Shown: piece by piece, positions 1-11,095 of the stretch
Position numbering within the stretch: position 1 is the stretch's first letter
Layout of the letters: every line of letters begins with the position of its first letter
Assembly (NCBI RefSeq): GCF_019752095.1
Contig: NZ_JAIEMO010000004.1
Span: forward strand, 46,698 to 110,697
Length of the DNA stretch: 64,000 bases
Reading direction: 5' to 3'
DNA from: Nitrosomonas sp.
GTDB taxonomy: Bacteria; Pseudomonadota; Gammaproteobacteria; Burkholderiales; Nitrosomonadaceae
The notes under the pieces: generated by a model
Seen by the model: the letters and a program-made list of their open reading frames with translations, nothing else
Told to the model about the DNA's origin: nothing
Databases searched by the model: none
Position numbers and translations under genes: made by a program

Positions 1-183
1 TTCAGTGATGCGATTCTACGCCATTTAACCATTAAAACTAAGGGTCCTGTCACTGAACCATCACCCATGATGCGTCAGGTAGAGAGAGCCGGTCCTGCGA
101 GCTCGTCGGGTTCAGAGGAGACCACGGATGAATCGAATTCTGATGAGGTTTCAGAAGAGCCCGGTGTTGCTGCTACTGTATAG
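1..183 (+). CDS. rpsF: 30S ribosomal protein S6, C-terminal end only
   Basis: The reading frame is open from base 1 to the TAG at 181-183, giving the last 60 residues. It begins FSDAILRHLTIK, which fits the final strand of S6, and continues into a Ser/Glu-rich acidic tail of about 40 residues, as seen in many proteobacterial S6 proteins. The gene order that follows (priB, rpsR, rplI) is the classic S6 operon and supports the call. The start lies outside the window. Confidence 0.85.
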   Translation, partial: FSDAILRHLTIKTKGPVTEPSPMMRQVERAGPASSSGSEETTDESNSDEVSEEPGVAATV

Positions 184-194
184 TCTGTCAGAAA

Positions 195-491
195 TTGGAA
201 TGTAATCAGACAACTATTTGCGGGAAAATCGTCAAATTAGGCATTTTACGCTACACCCCTGCTGGCACTGCCGTGACTGAATTTACGGTAAGTCATGGGT
301 CTCAACAAAAAGAGGCAGGTGTTGTGAGGCAAATAGTCTTTGATATTCCTGTGGTCGTGATGGGGGAGCCAGCCTTGGCCGTTGCAGAATTTAAGATTAA
401 CAGCAGAGTTAAGCTCACCGGATTTCTCAATAGAAAGAGTCACATGAATCAACAGTTGGTGTTGCACTCAGATCAAATTGAACTCATTTAA
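195..491 (+). CDS. priB: Primosomal replication protein N (PriB)
   Basis: This 98-residue protein has the OB-fold pattern of PriB, the single-strand-DNA-binding partner of PriA in replication restart. The start used is TTG at 195, eleven bases after the rpsF stop; there is no in-frame ATG near the N-terminus, so a TTG start is the best reading. Its place between rpsF and rpsR is diagnostic for beta- and gammaproteobacteria. Expression is probably translationally tied to the ribosomal-protein transcript. Confidence 0.88.
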   Translation: MECNQTTICGKIVKLGILRYTPAGTAVTEFTVSHGSQQKEAGVVRQIVFDIPVVVMGEPALAVAEFKINSRVKLTGFLNRKSHMNQQLVLHSDQIELI

Positions 492-509
492 TTATAAATA
501 GGAATAAAT

Positions 510-794
510 ATGGCACGTTTTACTAGTAGGCGTAAAGACAGTAAGGATAAAGAAAGAGATAAAAAAGCCAATCGCCCTTTATTTAAGCGCAAAAAGTTTT
601 GTCGCTTCACCGCGGAAGGCATCAAACAGGTAGATTATAAGGATATTGAAATTTTAAAAGATTTCATTAATGAGAACGGCAAGGTAATTCCAGCGCGGAT
701 TACCGGCACGACTTCTTTTTATCAGCGCCAGCTGGGTACAGCAATAGAAAGAGCACGTTTTCTGGCGCTATTACCTTACACGGATCGTCACTAG
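510..794 (+). CDS. rpsR: 30S ribosomal protein S18
   Basis: The 94-residue basic protein has the S18 core ([10 protein letters not shown], then IDYKD-like and [19 protein letters not shown] segments). It has an N-terminal Lys/Arg-rich extension that makes it longer than the 75-residue E. coli protein. It lies 18 bp after priB with AGGAAT upstream of the ATG. It is a component of the small-subunit platform that binds next to S6. Confidence 0.95.
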   Translation: MARFTSRRKDSKDKERDKKANRPLFKRKKFCRFTAEGIKQVDYKDIEILKDFINENGKVIPARITGTTSFYQRQLGTAIERARFLALLPYTDRH

Positions 795-805
795 GGAGAA
801 ATGAT

Positions 806-1261
806 ATGCAAATCATTTTGATGGAAAAAATAAGTAATTTGGGTCAATTAGGTGACGTGGTTAATGTTAAAAGCGGTTTTGCTAGAAATTATCTGATCCC
901 GCAAGGTAAAGCAAAACGTGCAACTGAGCAGGCTATTGCAGAATTTGAATCCAAGCGGGTAGAACTGGAGAAGAAACAAGCTGCAATTTTAACGGCAGCC
1001 CAGGCTGTCGCGGCAAAACTTGAGGGTTTGCTGGTACAAATTTCTCAGAAAGCTGGCAGTGATGGGAAATTATTTGGTTCTGTCACCAATGTAAATATTG
1101 TCGAGGCACTTGCCGGGCTGGGTTTTTCAGTTGAACGGACGATGATTCATATGCCGAATGGTCAATTAAAGCAAGTGGGTGACTACCCACTAACGGTCTC
1201 GCTGCATAGCGATGTGACAGCGAGTATTACTGTCTCGGTACTGGGTGATTCCGTGCTCTGA
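806..1261 (+). CDS. rplI: 50S ribosomal protein L9
   Basis: The 151-residue protein shows the L9 N-domain signature ([19 protein letters not shown] and [16 protein letters not shown]), the long connecting helix at about residues 45-75 and the C-domain. It binds 23S rRNA near the L1 stalk. The ATG at 806 is preceded by GGGAGAA. A UUCG-loop terminator follows directly, so this gene closes the S6 operon. Confidence 0.96.
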   Translation: MQIILMEKISNLGQLGDVVNVKSGFARNYLIPQGKAKRATEQAIAEFESKRVELEKKQAAILTAAQAVAAKLEGLLVQISQKAGSDGKLFGSVTNVNIVEALAGLGFSVERTMIHMPNGQLKQVGDYPLTVSLHSDVTASITVSVLGDSVL

Positions 1262-1291
1262 TAAATTAAATTTTATTAGTTTATTTGAAAG

Positions 1292-1316
1292 AAGGACTAT
1301 TCGTAGTCCTTTTTTC
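1292..1316 (+). terminator. Intrinsic terminator after rplI with UUCG loop
   Basis: A perfect 8-bp stem, AAGGACTA (1292-1299) with TAGTCCTT (1304-1311), closes on the stable tetraloop TTCG and runs into a T tract. It separates the ribosomal operon from dnaB. Confidence 0.9.
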
Positions 1317-1373
1317 ATTTGTGATTCAGCAAGTGGTAGAATCAAACATCCTTCAACTGAGTTTTCGATACCT

Positions 1374-2762
1374 ATGGCGCAATCACCGATTAGTCTCCAT
1401 CAGGATCAGCTTATAGATCCCTATAAAACACCTCCTCATTCGATTGAGAGCGAGCAATCGGTACTCGGAGGGCTGATGCTGGACAATAACGCGTGGGAGA
1501 AAGTCGCCGATGTTATTACCGATGGCGATTTTTACCGGCAGGATCACCAACTGATTTATCACCATATTTGTAAACTGATTGAACAGAACAAACCGGCTGA
1601 CGTCATTACCGTGGCGGAATCGCTGGAAACATCAGCAGAGCTGCAGACTATCGGTGGGCTTGCGTATATTGGCGCCATGGTGCAGAACACGCCTTCGGCG
1701 GCAAATATTAAACGCTACGCGGAAATAGTTCGTGAACGCTCAATCATGCGTAATTTAGCGCAAGTGGGTGTGCACATCACAGATTCCGCTTATAACCCAG
1801 TGGGGCGCTCCGCTGCAGATTTATTAGATGAAGCGGAAGCGAGAGTATTTGAGATTGCTGAAGAAGGTGCTCGTGGTAAAGAAGGCTTCACGGGCATTCA
1901 ACCCCTTTTGCGGCAAGTGGTCGAGCGGATAGAATTGCTATACAGCCAGGATAATCCGAGCAATGTAACCGGGATTGCATCGGGTTTTCACGATCTTGAT
2001 CAAAAGACATCCGGATTCCAGCCGGGCGACCTGATTATAGTTGCAGGGCGTCCATCCATGGGGAAAACCGCTTTTTCGTTGAATATTGCAGAGCATGTAG
2101 CACTGGAATTAAACAAACCCGTTGCGGTGTTCAGTATGGAGATGGGAGGCGCGCAGCTGGCCATGCGGATGCTGGGGTCCGTGGGGAAACTGGATCAACA
2201 TAAGGTGCGTACCGGTCGTCTGGACGATGAAGATTGGCCAAAATTGACGCACGCCTTAGGCAAACTGAATGAGGCGCCCATTTTTATTGATGAGACGGCG
2301 GCGTTAAATGCGCTTGAACTCAGAGCGCGTTCCAGACGGTTATATCGCCAGTATGGTGAATTGGGTTTGATTGTGGTTGATTATCTGCAACTCATGTCCT
2401 CCAGTAGCCAGGGAGAGAATCGTGCCACAGAAATCTCAGAAATATCACGTGCGTTGAAAGGGTTGGCGAAAGAATTGAAGGTGCCGGTGATTGCGCTATC
2501 GCAGCTCAATCGCAGTCTTGAGCAACGACCCAACAAACGTCCAGTTATGTCGGATTTGCGTGAATCTGGGGCGATTGAACAAGACGCCGATGTGATTCTG
2601 TTTATTTACCGCGATGAAGTGTATAACCCGGATTCGCCAGATAAAGGGATTGCCGAAATCATTATTGGCAAGCAGCGTAATGGTCCGATCGGAAAAGTTG
2701 ATCTAACGTTCCTGGGCGAATACACACGCTTTGAAAGCCATGCCAGACCGGAATATTATTAA
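1374..2762 (+). CDS. dnaB: Replicative DNA helicase DnaB
   Basis: The 462-residue protein is the ring helicase that unwinds the chromosomal fork. The N-terminal domain opens with PHSIESEQSVLGGLMLD, and the RecA-like C-domain carries the Walker A motif GRPSMGKT, Walker B around IVVDYLQLM and the sensor region KQRNGPIG. The frame is open upstream to 1245 and overlaps rplI, but the ATG at 1374 (MAQSPISL) gives the usual family length and avoids translating the terminator. It has its own transcription unit after the rplI terminator. Confidence 0.96.
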   Translation: MAQSPISLHQDQLIDPYKTPPHSIESEQSVLGGLMLDNNAWEKVADVITDGDFYRQDHQLIYHHICKLIEQNKPADVITVAESLETSAELQTIGGLAYIGAMVQNTPSAANIKRYAEIVRERSIMRNLAQVGVHITDSAYNPVGRSAADLLDEAEARVFEIAEEGARGKEGFTGIQPLLRQVVERIELLYSQDNPSNVTGIASGFHDLDQKTSGFQPGDLIIVAGRPSMGKTAFSLNIAEHVALELNKPVAVFSMEMGGAQLAMRMLGSVGKLDQHKVRTGRLDDEDWPKLTHALGKLNEAPIFIDETAALNALELRARSRRLYRQYGELGLIVVDYLQLMSSSSQGENRATEISEISRALKGLAKELKVPVIALSQLNRSLEQRPNKRPVMSDLRESGAIEQDADVILFIYRDEVYNPDSPDKGIAEIIIGKQRNGPIGKVDLTFLGEYTRFESHARPEYY

Positions 2763-2886
2763 TCGAATCTTATTATCCGATGACTGTTTTCTTGAAAATC
2801 TGCATTTAACTTCCAGAGCGTTGCACAGATAACGGAATTGTGTGCTTTATATTGAAAAGGCGTGTTTCAGGATAGAGAGATGATCG

Positions 2887-4107
2887 GTGAAGTATAAGAA
2901 GAAGCAATCAAGATATCAGTGGTCATTCTTGCAACGATTGTTGTGCCTGTCCGTCATGATCCTCTTGGCCGGATGTGTATCGCCGATGGCGTTGAATCGT
3001 GCTGTGATTGCCTATGATGAAGCGGTTACCGACTCCATATCACAGCAGCTACTGGTAAATATCGTCCGTGCGCATTACCGTCAACCGGTGCATTTTACCG
3101 GTGTATCCAATATTGCCGCGACTTTTACTTTTTCCGCCAATGCGGGTGCCATGCCGGCATTAGGAGGACTTGCCGGAGCAACGCTGATGCCAATTTTTGG
3201 TGGCAGCTTAGCCGAGAGTCCAACGATTAGCATCGTCCCAATCGAAGGAGAGGAGTTTACTCAACGTTTGCTCACGCCATTTCCGCAAAGCAAGTTAACG
3301 TTGTTGCTGCGCCAGCACTTTGATGTCGACATGTTGCTACGCATGATGGCGCAGGAGGTGCGCTTGATGAACCCCGAGCAACAGAGTGTTTATCGCAACA
3401 ACCCGTCGGATAAAGCCGGTTATGAAATGTTTCGTCGCGTGGTGCTGCATTTCTCAGCAATCCAGGATCATAACCAATTGTATGCCGAACCGTTGCTGTT
3501 GAATCATACCTGGAAGATTCCGTCCAGTTCGATTGTGCCCGATAGCTTTCAGTCGCTGCAAAAGGAATTTACCGTGCACTATCATGCTGAGGACGATACC
3601 TTTACTTTGCGTAAACAAATCCCAGGGCCAATTCTAATTACCAACTATGATCCCGATAGGCTTTCCGAAGAAGAGCGCGAAGCACTGAACGAGCGTGCTA
3701 GAGACTGGGATGTCAGCGATATCGCGTTTGATATCCGTGCTGGCCATTATGGCGGCGAGTGGCCGATGAGTGGTGTGTTCCGGCTAAGGAGCTTTCACTC
3801 GATTCTTGGTTTTCTTGGTAAATCCCTTGGCTATGAGAAGGGATATCATGTCGAGAAAGATGCTAGAACGCCGCCCATCCTCCACAACGAGAATCCTGAT
3901 CAAACCATGGAATTTATGGCCTCAAATTCGTCTCCTTCCGATGTCGATTTTTCTATCCGCTGGAATGACCGGTTCTATGCGGTCAATACGGTAGGATCGC
4001 ATGCGCGCTGGAATCGGGATGCCTTTCAGCTCTTGTTCCTGCTGTTCCAAATGACCGTCACCGACCTGCCGCGCATCGGAGTGCCGAGTATTACAATTGC
4101 TAAGTAG
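2887..4107 (+). CDS. Predicted lipoprotein of unknown function
   Basis: A 406-residue protein starting at GTG 2887. Its N-terminus is basic, followed by a hydrophobic stretch and a lipobox (LLAGC, Cys at about residue 29), so it is probably a lipid-anchored envelope protein. No catalytic motif or named domain was recognised. The body begins with an ALNRAVIAYDEAV segment and has a Gly/Ala-rich stretch near residues 75-105 that could be membrane-active or a loop. It stands alone between dnaB and the N-ATPase operon with no visible partner. The GTG start is chosen because GAGAGA lies just upstream and no ATG precedes the signal peptide. Confidence 0.7.
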   Translation: MKYKKKQSRYQWSFLQRLLCLSVMILLAGCVSPMALNRAVIAYDEAVTDSISQQLLVNIVRAHYRQPVHFTGVSNIAATFTFSANAGAMPALGGLAGATLMPIFGGSLAESPTISIVPIEGEEFTQRLLTPFPQSKLTLLLRQHFDVDMLLRMMAQEVRLMNPEQQSVYRNNPSDKAGYEMFRRVVLHFSAIQDHNQLYAEPLLLNHTWKIPSSSIVPDSFQSLQKEFTVHYHAEDDTFTLRKQIPGPILITNYDPDRLSEEEREALNERARDWDVSDIAFDIRAGHYGGEWPMSGVFRLRSFHSILGFLGKSLGYEKGYHVEKDARTPPILHNENPDQTMEFMASNSSPSDVDFSIRWNDRFYAVNTVGSHARWNRDAFQLLFLLFQMTVTDLPRIGVPSITIAK

Positions 4108-4204
4108 TTAAGAGGTTTTGAAAAAGTTACTTGAAAGTAGATGCGATATTAAAATTTAAAGTAGTTAATTCAGAGCATACTTTGCGAAAGGATTAGGATG
4201 CTAA

Positions 4205-6033
<1,829 letters not shown>

Positions 6034-6038
6034 CGATC

Positions 6039-6311
6039 ATGGATGACAAGCAACTGCGCAAATCTGTCGAACAACAAATCAAGCGTATGCAACGGGCTGA
6101 GAAAGAGCGTCCAACATTGCTGGCCCAATCAATATTCATGGGAACATTATCTTTGCTCTTTGTTTTGCCAGTCATCATTGGTGCTTATCTGGGTAATTGG
6201 CTGGATGATAAGGCAGAAAGTTATTCAATTCTCTGGACGATTGGATTAATAGTCGCAGGTCTTATAATGGGCATGGTAAATGTCTATTTATATGTGCGGG
6301 AACATCACTGA
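6039..6311 (+). CDS. atpQ: N-ATPase AtpQ-like small membrane protein
   Basis: A 90-residue protein with two predicted membrane helices (about residues 28-50 and 60-84), separated by GAYLGNWLDDK. That linker resembles the Gly-rich/LD signature of the AtpI/ATPase_gene1 families. In N-ATPase operons two small genes, atpQ and atpR, normally sit here; this one matches the two-helix AtpQ type. The ATG at 6039 has AGGAGG upstream, better placed than the open frame at 6000. Its stop overlaps the atpB start by one base, so no atpR fits between them. Confidence 0.75.
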   Translation: MDDKQLRKSVEQQIKRMQRAEKERPTLLAQSIFMGTLSLLFVLPVIIGAYLGNWLDDKAESYSILWTIGLIVAGLIMGMVNVYLYVREHH

Positions 6312-6988
6312 TGGATATCCCGACTGTAGTATTTTATGTTGGGCCTTTCGGTATTACCTCCATTGTGGTGACTACTTGGGGCATTATGATTACATTAGGT
6401 ATCTGTTGCTGGCTTGGAACTAGACGCCTTGCGCTTGTTCCTGGAAAGTTACAAACCATGCTGGAGGGCTTGGTCTTGGCGATAGAGGATAATATAAATG
6501 CTGTCATACCGGATCATACGCAACAGGTGCTGCCGTTTATTGCAACGTTATGGGTATATATTGTGATTGCAAATCTTACCGGACTGATACCGCAGTTACA
6601 TTCTCCAACCGGAAGTTTTTCTGTAACTGCCGGACTTGCATTACTGGTATTTCTATCGGTTCATTGGTTTGGAATACGCAGTGGGGGCGCTCGCAACTAT
6701 TTAAGGCATTATTTAAGCCCAACTCCATTACTGTTGCCTTTTCATCTGATTAGCGAAGTGACGCGGACCATTGCGCTGGCGGTTCGTCTGTTTGGTAATA
6801 TTATGAGTCTTGAGTTGGTCGCATTACTGGTTCTGCTGGTGGCCGGTTTGCTGGTTCCGGTGCCTTTGCTAATGTTGCATGTCATCGAGGCTCTAGTACA
6901 GGCCTATATATTTGGAATGTTAGCGCTGATTTATGTAGCGGGCGCAATGCAATCACAACAGGAAAGTAAAAAAGGAAACGATATATGA
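6311..6988 (+). CDS. atpB: N-ATPase a subunit
   Basis: The 225-residue integral membrane stator subunit provides the ion half-channels against the c ring. The essential arginine is visible in IALAVRLFGNIMSLE, and the last helix has the usual IEALVQAYIFGMLALIYVAGA. The start ATG overlaps the atpQ stop. It is typical in length for the N-ATPase a subunit. Confidence 0.93.
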   Translation: MDIPTVVFYVGPFGITSIVVTTWGIMITLGICCWLGTRRLALVPGKLQTMLEGLVLAIEDNINAVIPDHTQQVLPFIATLWVYIVIANLTGLIPQLHSPTGSFSVTAGLALLVFLSVHWFGIRSGGARNYLRHYLSPTPLLLPFHLISEVTRTIALAVRLFGNIMSLELVALLVLLVAGLLVPVPLLMLHVIEALVQAYIFGMLALIYVAGAMQSQQESKKGNDI

Positions 6989-7251
6989 GTGATATGACCT
7001 GGTTTACGGTTCTTTCTACCGTAGGTGCGGTATTAGCTGTCGCTATAGGCATGATGTTCCCGGCATTGGCCATGGGTCGTGCAATCAGTCAGGCGCTGGA
7101 TGCGCTGGCGCGGCAACCGGAAGCTGAGAAATCGATCATGCGCACATTGTTTATTGGATTGGCCATGATTGAATCACTGGCGATTTATGTGCTGGTGATT
7201 GTGTTAATAGTCTTATTTCGTAATCCATTGCTGGAATATCTGGTTCATTAA
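6985..7251 (+). CDS. atpE: N-ATPase c subunit (rotor ring)
   Basis: An 88-residue hairpin of two membrane helices with the cytoplasmic loop ARQPEAEK. The ion-binding carboxylate is Glu63 in MIESLAIY. Aligned by hand to the Ilyobacter Na+-type c subunit, Ser64 and Tyr68 are kept, but the Gln32 position is Met30 and the Thr67 position is Leu65. Two of the Na+ ligands are therefore missing, which suggests H+ rather than Na+ transport. The start overlaps the end of atpB by 4 bp. Confidence 0.93.
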   Translation: MSDMTWFTVLSTVGAVLAVAIGMMFPALAMGRAISQALDALARQPEAEKSIMRTLFIGLAMIESLAIYVLVIVLIVLFRNPLLEYLVH

Positions 7252-7266
7252 AAAATCATAAGGCTT

Positions 7267-8016
7267 ATGAACTTCGATTGGACTACCTTTGTTCTTGAGA
7301 TAATTAATTTCCTGATCTTGGTGTGGATCTTGAAACGATTTTTGTATCAGCCGGTACTCGGGGTTATTGCCAGGCGTCGAGCAGATATCGATAAATCGTT
7401 GTCTGATGCGCTGCAAATTAGAAATGAGGCGAACGAACTAAAAGCTAGGAATGAACAATACCTGATTGAATGGGAAGCAAAAAAGGAAGCCGCCCAAGCA
7501 CAATTAAACGCAGAATTGACATCAATGCGTGAAAGTAAATTGGCCGAGCTGGAAACAAGAATCAATGAAGAAGCGGAACGTCGCCGTGTTCTGACCGAAC
7601 GCAATCGACACGAGTTTGAGAGGTTGATGGAAGAAAGGGGCATCGCGCAGGGAGCTACATTTACCAATAAGCTACTCATGCGATTAGCTTCCCCTGAGCT
7701 GGAAAACAGGCTCTACATAGTTCTCATGGAAGATTTGCAGGGATTACGCCAGCAAGATAAACATGTGATCGCCGTAGCTGCAGAGGAACCGGGGTTGCAG
7801 ATCAAAATACAAAGTGCCTTTTCGCTGGACACCAGCAAACGTGGGGAATTGACGCGCTCATTGAACCAAATGACGGGGAAAACATTACCGGTTGTATTTA
7901 ACACAAATCCGGAGTTGATTTCCGGATTCCAGATAGATATTGGTGCATGGATTCTGCATGCCAATTTGCGCGATGAACTAAAGTCATTTGGCGGGGTGCT
8001 GCGGCATGCCGGATGA
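7267..8016 (+). CDS. atpF: N-ATPase b subunit with delta-like C-terminal region
   Basis: The 249-residue protein is much longer than a usual b subunit (about 156). It starts with one membrane helix (residues 8-26), followed by the conserved [20 protein letters not shown] and a long charged coiled coil to about residue 145. The last 90 residues read like the C-terminal part of delta/OSCP (IQSAFSLD, then [12 protein letters not shown] and [13 protein letters not shown]). No separate delta gene is present, so this tail may do its job of tying the stalk to alpha. Confidence 0.88.
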   Translation: MNFDWTTFVLEIINFLILVWILKRFLYQPVLGVIARRRADIDKSLSDALQIRNEANELKARNEQYLIEWEAKKEAAQAQLNAELTSMRESKLAELETRINEEAERRRVLTERNRHEFERLMEERGIAQGATFTNKLLMRLASPELENRLYIVLMEDLQGLRQQDKHVIAVAAEEPGLQIKIQSAFSLDTSKRGELTRSLNQMTGKTLPVVFNTNPELISGFQIDIGAWILHANLRDELKSFGGVLRHAG

Positions 8017-9493
8017 TGCGAGCATTGCTAATACTAATCAGCCCGATTCTCCCTTAGCCAGACAAGCTGAGTGGTTGTCGCAGTATCAATACGGTTTGCG
8101 TTTGTCGGAGCAAGGTACCGTCATTTCTGTGGGTGACGGTATCGCCTGGATTAATGGATTGCCTTCGGCCTGTATGGATGAACTGGTGCAATTGGAAGAC
8201 GGCAGCAGCGCTTTGGTATTTCATCTGACGCATGATCGGTTAGGGGCAATCTTGCTGCATCAGACGAGACAACTTACTGCTGGAACCCAAGCTTTCTTGA
8301 CGGGAAATCGGCTCAGTATTGGGGTGGGTGATGCTTTGCTGGGGCGGGTGATAGATCCATTGGGCATCCCTCTTGATAGTGCCGGATCTATTTCTGTTAG
8401 CACCTATCGTTTGCTGGACGTGCGCTCGCCGCCAATTATCGCACGTGATTTCGTAGCCCAGCCCTTGTACACCGGCAATAAAATTATAGATACCATGATC
8501 CCGATTGGTAAAGGCCAGCGACAACTGATTATTGGAGATAATGGAAGTGGCAAAAGTACCTTAGCGATTGACACTGTCATCAATCAGCGTGACAAAAATG
8601 TGTATTGCATTTACGTTTTAATCGGGCAGAAGCGTTCTACCGTAGTTAGTGTGATAGAAACGCTTCGTCGTTACAAGGCGCTGGCCTATACCGTTGTGGT
8701 AGTAGCAGAGGCGACGGCCATGCCGGGTCTTAAATATTTAGCTCCGTTTGCTGGTTGTGCGGTGGCAGAAGCTTGGATGGCTGCTGGGCGAGACACTCTG
8801 GTTGTTTATGATGATTTGAGCACTCACGCACGTAGCTATCGTGAGCTTTCGCTATTGTTGCGCAGACCCCCGGGCCGAGAGGCGTATCCCGGCGATATTT
8901 TCTATCTGCATTCACGCTTGTTAGAACGTTCAACGCGTTTATCCGCAAAACAGGGTGGCGGCAGTATGACGGCGCTGCCAATTGTTGAAACAGAACAGGG
9001 CGAGATTGCTGCGTATATTCCCACTAACTTAATTTCAATCACCGATGGTCAAATTTATTTTGATCGTCAACTTTTTGCGCGTGGTTTCTTACCCGCAATT
9101 GATGTTACCCGTTCGGTTTCGCGTATTGGTGGTAATGCCCAGCATGCAGCAATCAAGAAAGAGGCTGGGCGCATGAAACTTGATTATCTGCAGTTTTTGG
9201 AATTGGAAGTGTTTACTCGATTTGGTTCGAAACTGGAAGCCAGTATGGAAGAACGAATAAAGCGAGGACAGATTCTTCGCGAAATTCTTAAACAGGATCT
9301 GCTTTCACCACAGCCAGTAGAATTTCAGATGGCGTGGCTGGTAGCCTATAATGAGGGTTTATTCGATAATCTTGATCTGGGTCAGATCAGAGCGCATCTA
9401 ATGCATCTTCAGGAACAAGTTACAAGTATCAGTATAAACATTGATCAAGGCCGTGATCAATGGAAAACGTTAATACGTGCTTGGCTAAAATAA
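8006..9493 (+). CDS. atpA: N-ATPase alpha subunit
   Basis: The 495-residue non-catalytic F1 subunit. It has a P-loop, GDNGSGKS, that departs from the usual GDRQTGKT, and the arginine-finger segment [10 protein letters not shown]. The ATG at 8006 lies inside the end of atpF, with GGCGGGG 9 bp upstream, and is preferred over TTG at 7988. It continues the N-ATPase operon. Confidence 0.93.
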   Translation: MPDDASIANTNQPDSPLARQAEWLSQYQYGLRLSEQGTVISVGDGIAWINGLPSACMDELVQLEDGSSALVFHLTHDRLGAILLHQTRQLTAGTQAFLTGNRLSIGVGDALLGRVIDPLGIPLDSAGSISVSTYRLLDVRSPPIIARDFVAQPLYTGNKIIDTMIPIGKGQRQLIIGDNGSGKSTLAIDTVINQRDKNVYCIYVLIGQKRSTVVSVIETLRRYKALAYTVVVVAEATAMPGLKYLAPFAGCAVAEAWMAAGRDTLVVYDDLSTHARSYRELSLLLRRPPGREAYPGDIFYLHSRLLERSTRLSAKQGGGSMTALPIVETEQGEIAAYIPTNLISITDGQIYFDRQLFARGFLPAIDVTRSVSRIGGNAQHAAIKKEAGRMKLDYLQFLELEVFTRFGSKLEASMEERIKRGQILREILKQDLLSPQPVEFQMAWLVAYNEGLFDNLDLGQIRAHLMHLQEQVTSISINIDQGRDQWKTLIRAWLK

Positions 9494-9500
9494 ATTTGAA

Positions 9501-10373
9501 ATGAGTAAGCGGCGTGAAATAAAGGAGCATCTGGTAACGCTGGATGAAATTGAAGGCATTATGAATGCTATGAAAAATCTGGCCTTGCTGGAAATCCACA
9601 AGTTGGAGTTTTTTCTGGCGACGCAGCGTAGGTCTGTTGCCAGCATTGAAGCAGCCGCACAGGATTTTCTGAGCTTTTATTCTCATCTGCAATCATACCC
9701 TGACAATTTGCAACAACTTTGGATTGTGATAGGTTCCGAGCGAGGTTTTTGCGGTGATTTTAACGAATCCTTATTGCATTTTCTTAATGCGCATCCTCAG
9801 CAATCAGACATTCTCTTACTGACGGTAGGACGAGGAATTGAAGTTAAACTGCAAGCTGATGCGCGCATTGCAGCTTTTATCGATGGACATAGCGTTGCCG
9901 AGGAAATACAGCAAACGTTGTTACATTTGATACAGACTCTCAATCGGTTACAAGAGCAATTGAAATTAACTAAGTTGGGGCGTATCAGTGTTGTTTATCA
10001 TGACGATGGAACAGATGCGATCCAATTGCGGCAAATATTGCCAATAGCGGTATCTCGCGAGAAATCAGTTTTTTCGCATCCGCCAATACTTAATCTGGAA
10101 CCTTATCAATTTCTATCCCAATTAACCGATCAATATCTTTATGCTGTACTGCACGAAGTGTTTTATGCATCCTTGATGGTGGAGAATCGTAAGCGGCTTG
10201 AGCATATGAATAAAGCCATTCATCATTTGCAGCAAAATCAAGCGCAATTAAGCTTGAGCTACAACAAACTTCGCCAGGAAGAAATTACTGAGGAGATTGA
10301 AATTATTCTGCTCAGCGCAGAAGCATTGGGTGACGAGGATAAACCCAAAGAATCGGTGATTCTTATGCCTTAA
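9501..10373 (+). CDS. atpG: N-ATPase gamma subunit
   Basis: The 290-residue central-stalk subunit. The N-terminal helix region (REIKEHLVTLDEIEGIMNAMKNLAL) matches the gamma pattern, and the C-terminal helix region (ENRKRLEHMNKAIHHLQQN, then LSYNKLRQEEITEEIEIIL) corresponds to the conserved C-terminal RQxxIT segment. It is the last gene of the operon. No clear terminator is visible in the 140 bp that follow. Confidence 0.9.
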   Translation: MSKRREIKEHLVTLDEIEGIMNAMKNLALLEIHKLEFFLATQRRSVASIEAAAQDFLSFYSHLQSYPDNLQQLWIVIGSERGFCGDFNESLLHFLNAHPQQSDILLLTVGRGIEVKLQADARIAAFIDGHSVAEEIQQTLLHLIQTLNRLQEQLKLTKLGRISVVYHDDGTDAIQLRQILPIAVSREKSVFSHPPILNLEPYQFLSQLTDQYLYAVLHEVFYASLMVENRKRLEHMNKAIHHLQQNQAQLSLSYNKLRQEEITEEIEIILLSAEALGDEDKPKESVILMP

Positions 10374-10512
10374 TTTTGCTAGGCCAACGTTCAAAGTGTT
10401 GCTGCTAGGAATCTGGCACGGTGGACTCAGTGAAGAATCAGTTGAATACATGGCGAACGCGAATCTGAACCCCATTTTCGCTTTCAAGGTTCGGTGGAAT
10501 GATGGGGCGAGC

Positions 10513-11004
10513 CTATTTGTTCGTGAGCGGAGCAAGTTGCAGTAAACAGTTGTTTTGTTCGAACAACCGTTTGTCGGCTGGAATTTTCTCAATACAACGA
10601 ATGGCCGAGCGAACCCGACCAAGGCGCTGCTCTGTATGGTTTACCTCACACCTATTGGCATGGGTGGATGGCCAAGTGCCACCCGCGCCCGTCAAAGAAC
10701 CGATTAACTCACATTCTTCGGTTCGATATTTCAGCCATGCCAACTGCTGGATTTTGAGGGCTGCCAGAAGCCTTTCATCTACTTTAATTTCTGCACTCGA
10801 TGATGAGGAAACGATTTTGACTAGCTCATGGTGTTTGCTTACCAAGCGTTTTTCGACGGCATTCTTCTGCTGAACGAGTAGAAGCCCAGTATGCATAGAG
10901 CTTCCTTCAGGCCAACATTCGGGGCGGTCTGTGCACTCGATTTCGGCAAAGGCAGAAAGCGGTATCGACGCCAACAGAAGAAAAGAGATGAGAATTTTTC
11001 GCAT
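10513..11004 (-). CDS. Exported LprI/DUF1311-like protein
   Basis: A 163-residue protein with a clear signal peptide (MRKILISFLLLASIPLSAFA, cleavage near residue 20). The body has the LprI/DUF1311 pattern: a W-L-K-Y-R-T-E-E-C segment, a Gly-rich linker, then a Cys and an R-L-G-R-V-R helix. The family includes lysozyme-inhibitor-like periplasmic proteins, but the exact role here is not known. Six to seven Cys residues suggest disulfides. It runs opposite to atpG and shares its direction with the next lipoprotein gene. Confidence 0.7.
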   Translation of the reverse strand: MRKILISFLLLASIPLSAFAEIECTDRPECWPEGSSMHTGLLLVQQKNAVEKRLVSKHHELVKIVSSSSSAEIKVDERLLAALKIQQLAWLKYRTEECELIGSLTGAGGTWPSTHANRCEVNHTEQRLGRVRSAIRCIEKIPADKRLFEQNNCLLQLAPLTNK

Positions 11005-11095
11005 GTTTGTAAAGGATCCAATGCCAGGTTAAGTCACACCGTGAAGCGGTTTAGACTTGAAAATAATAAAAGCTTGCAACGAGAAAACTGGGCTC

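Noticed and set aside
7347..7679. Minus-strand Ser/Leu-rich frame inside atpF
   Set aside because: It is the complement of the coiled-coil region of atpF, where such frames arise by composition.
11005..11095. Possible attC site between the lipoprotein and LprI-like genes
   Set aside because: Only a small ACCG/CGGT stem is present, and neither boundary consensus is found.
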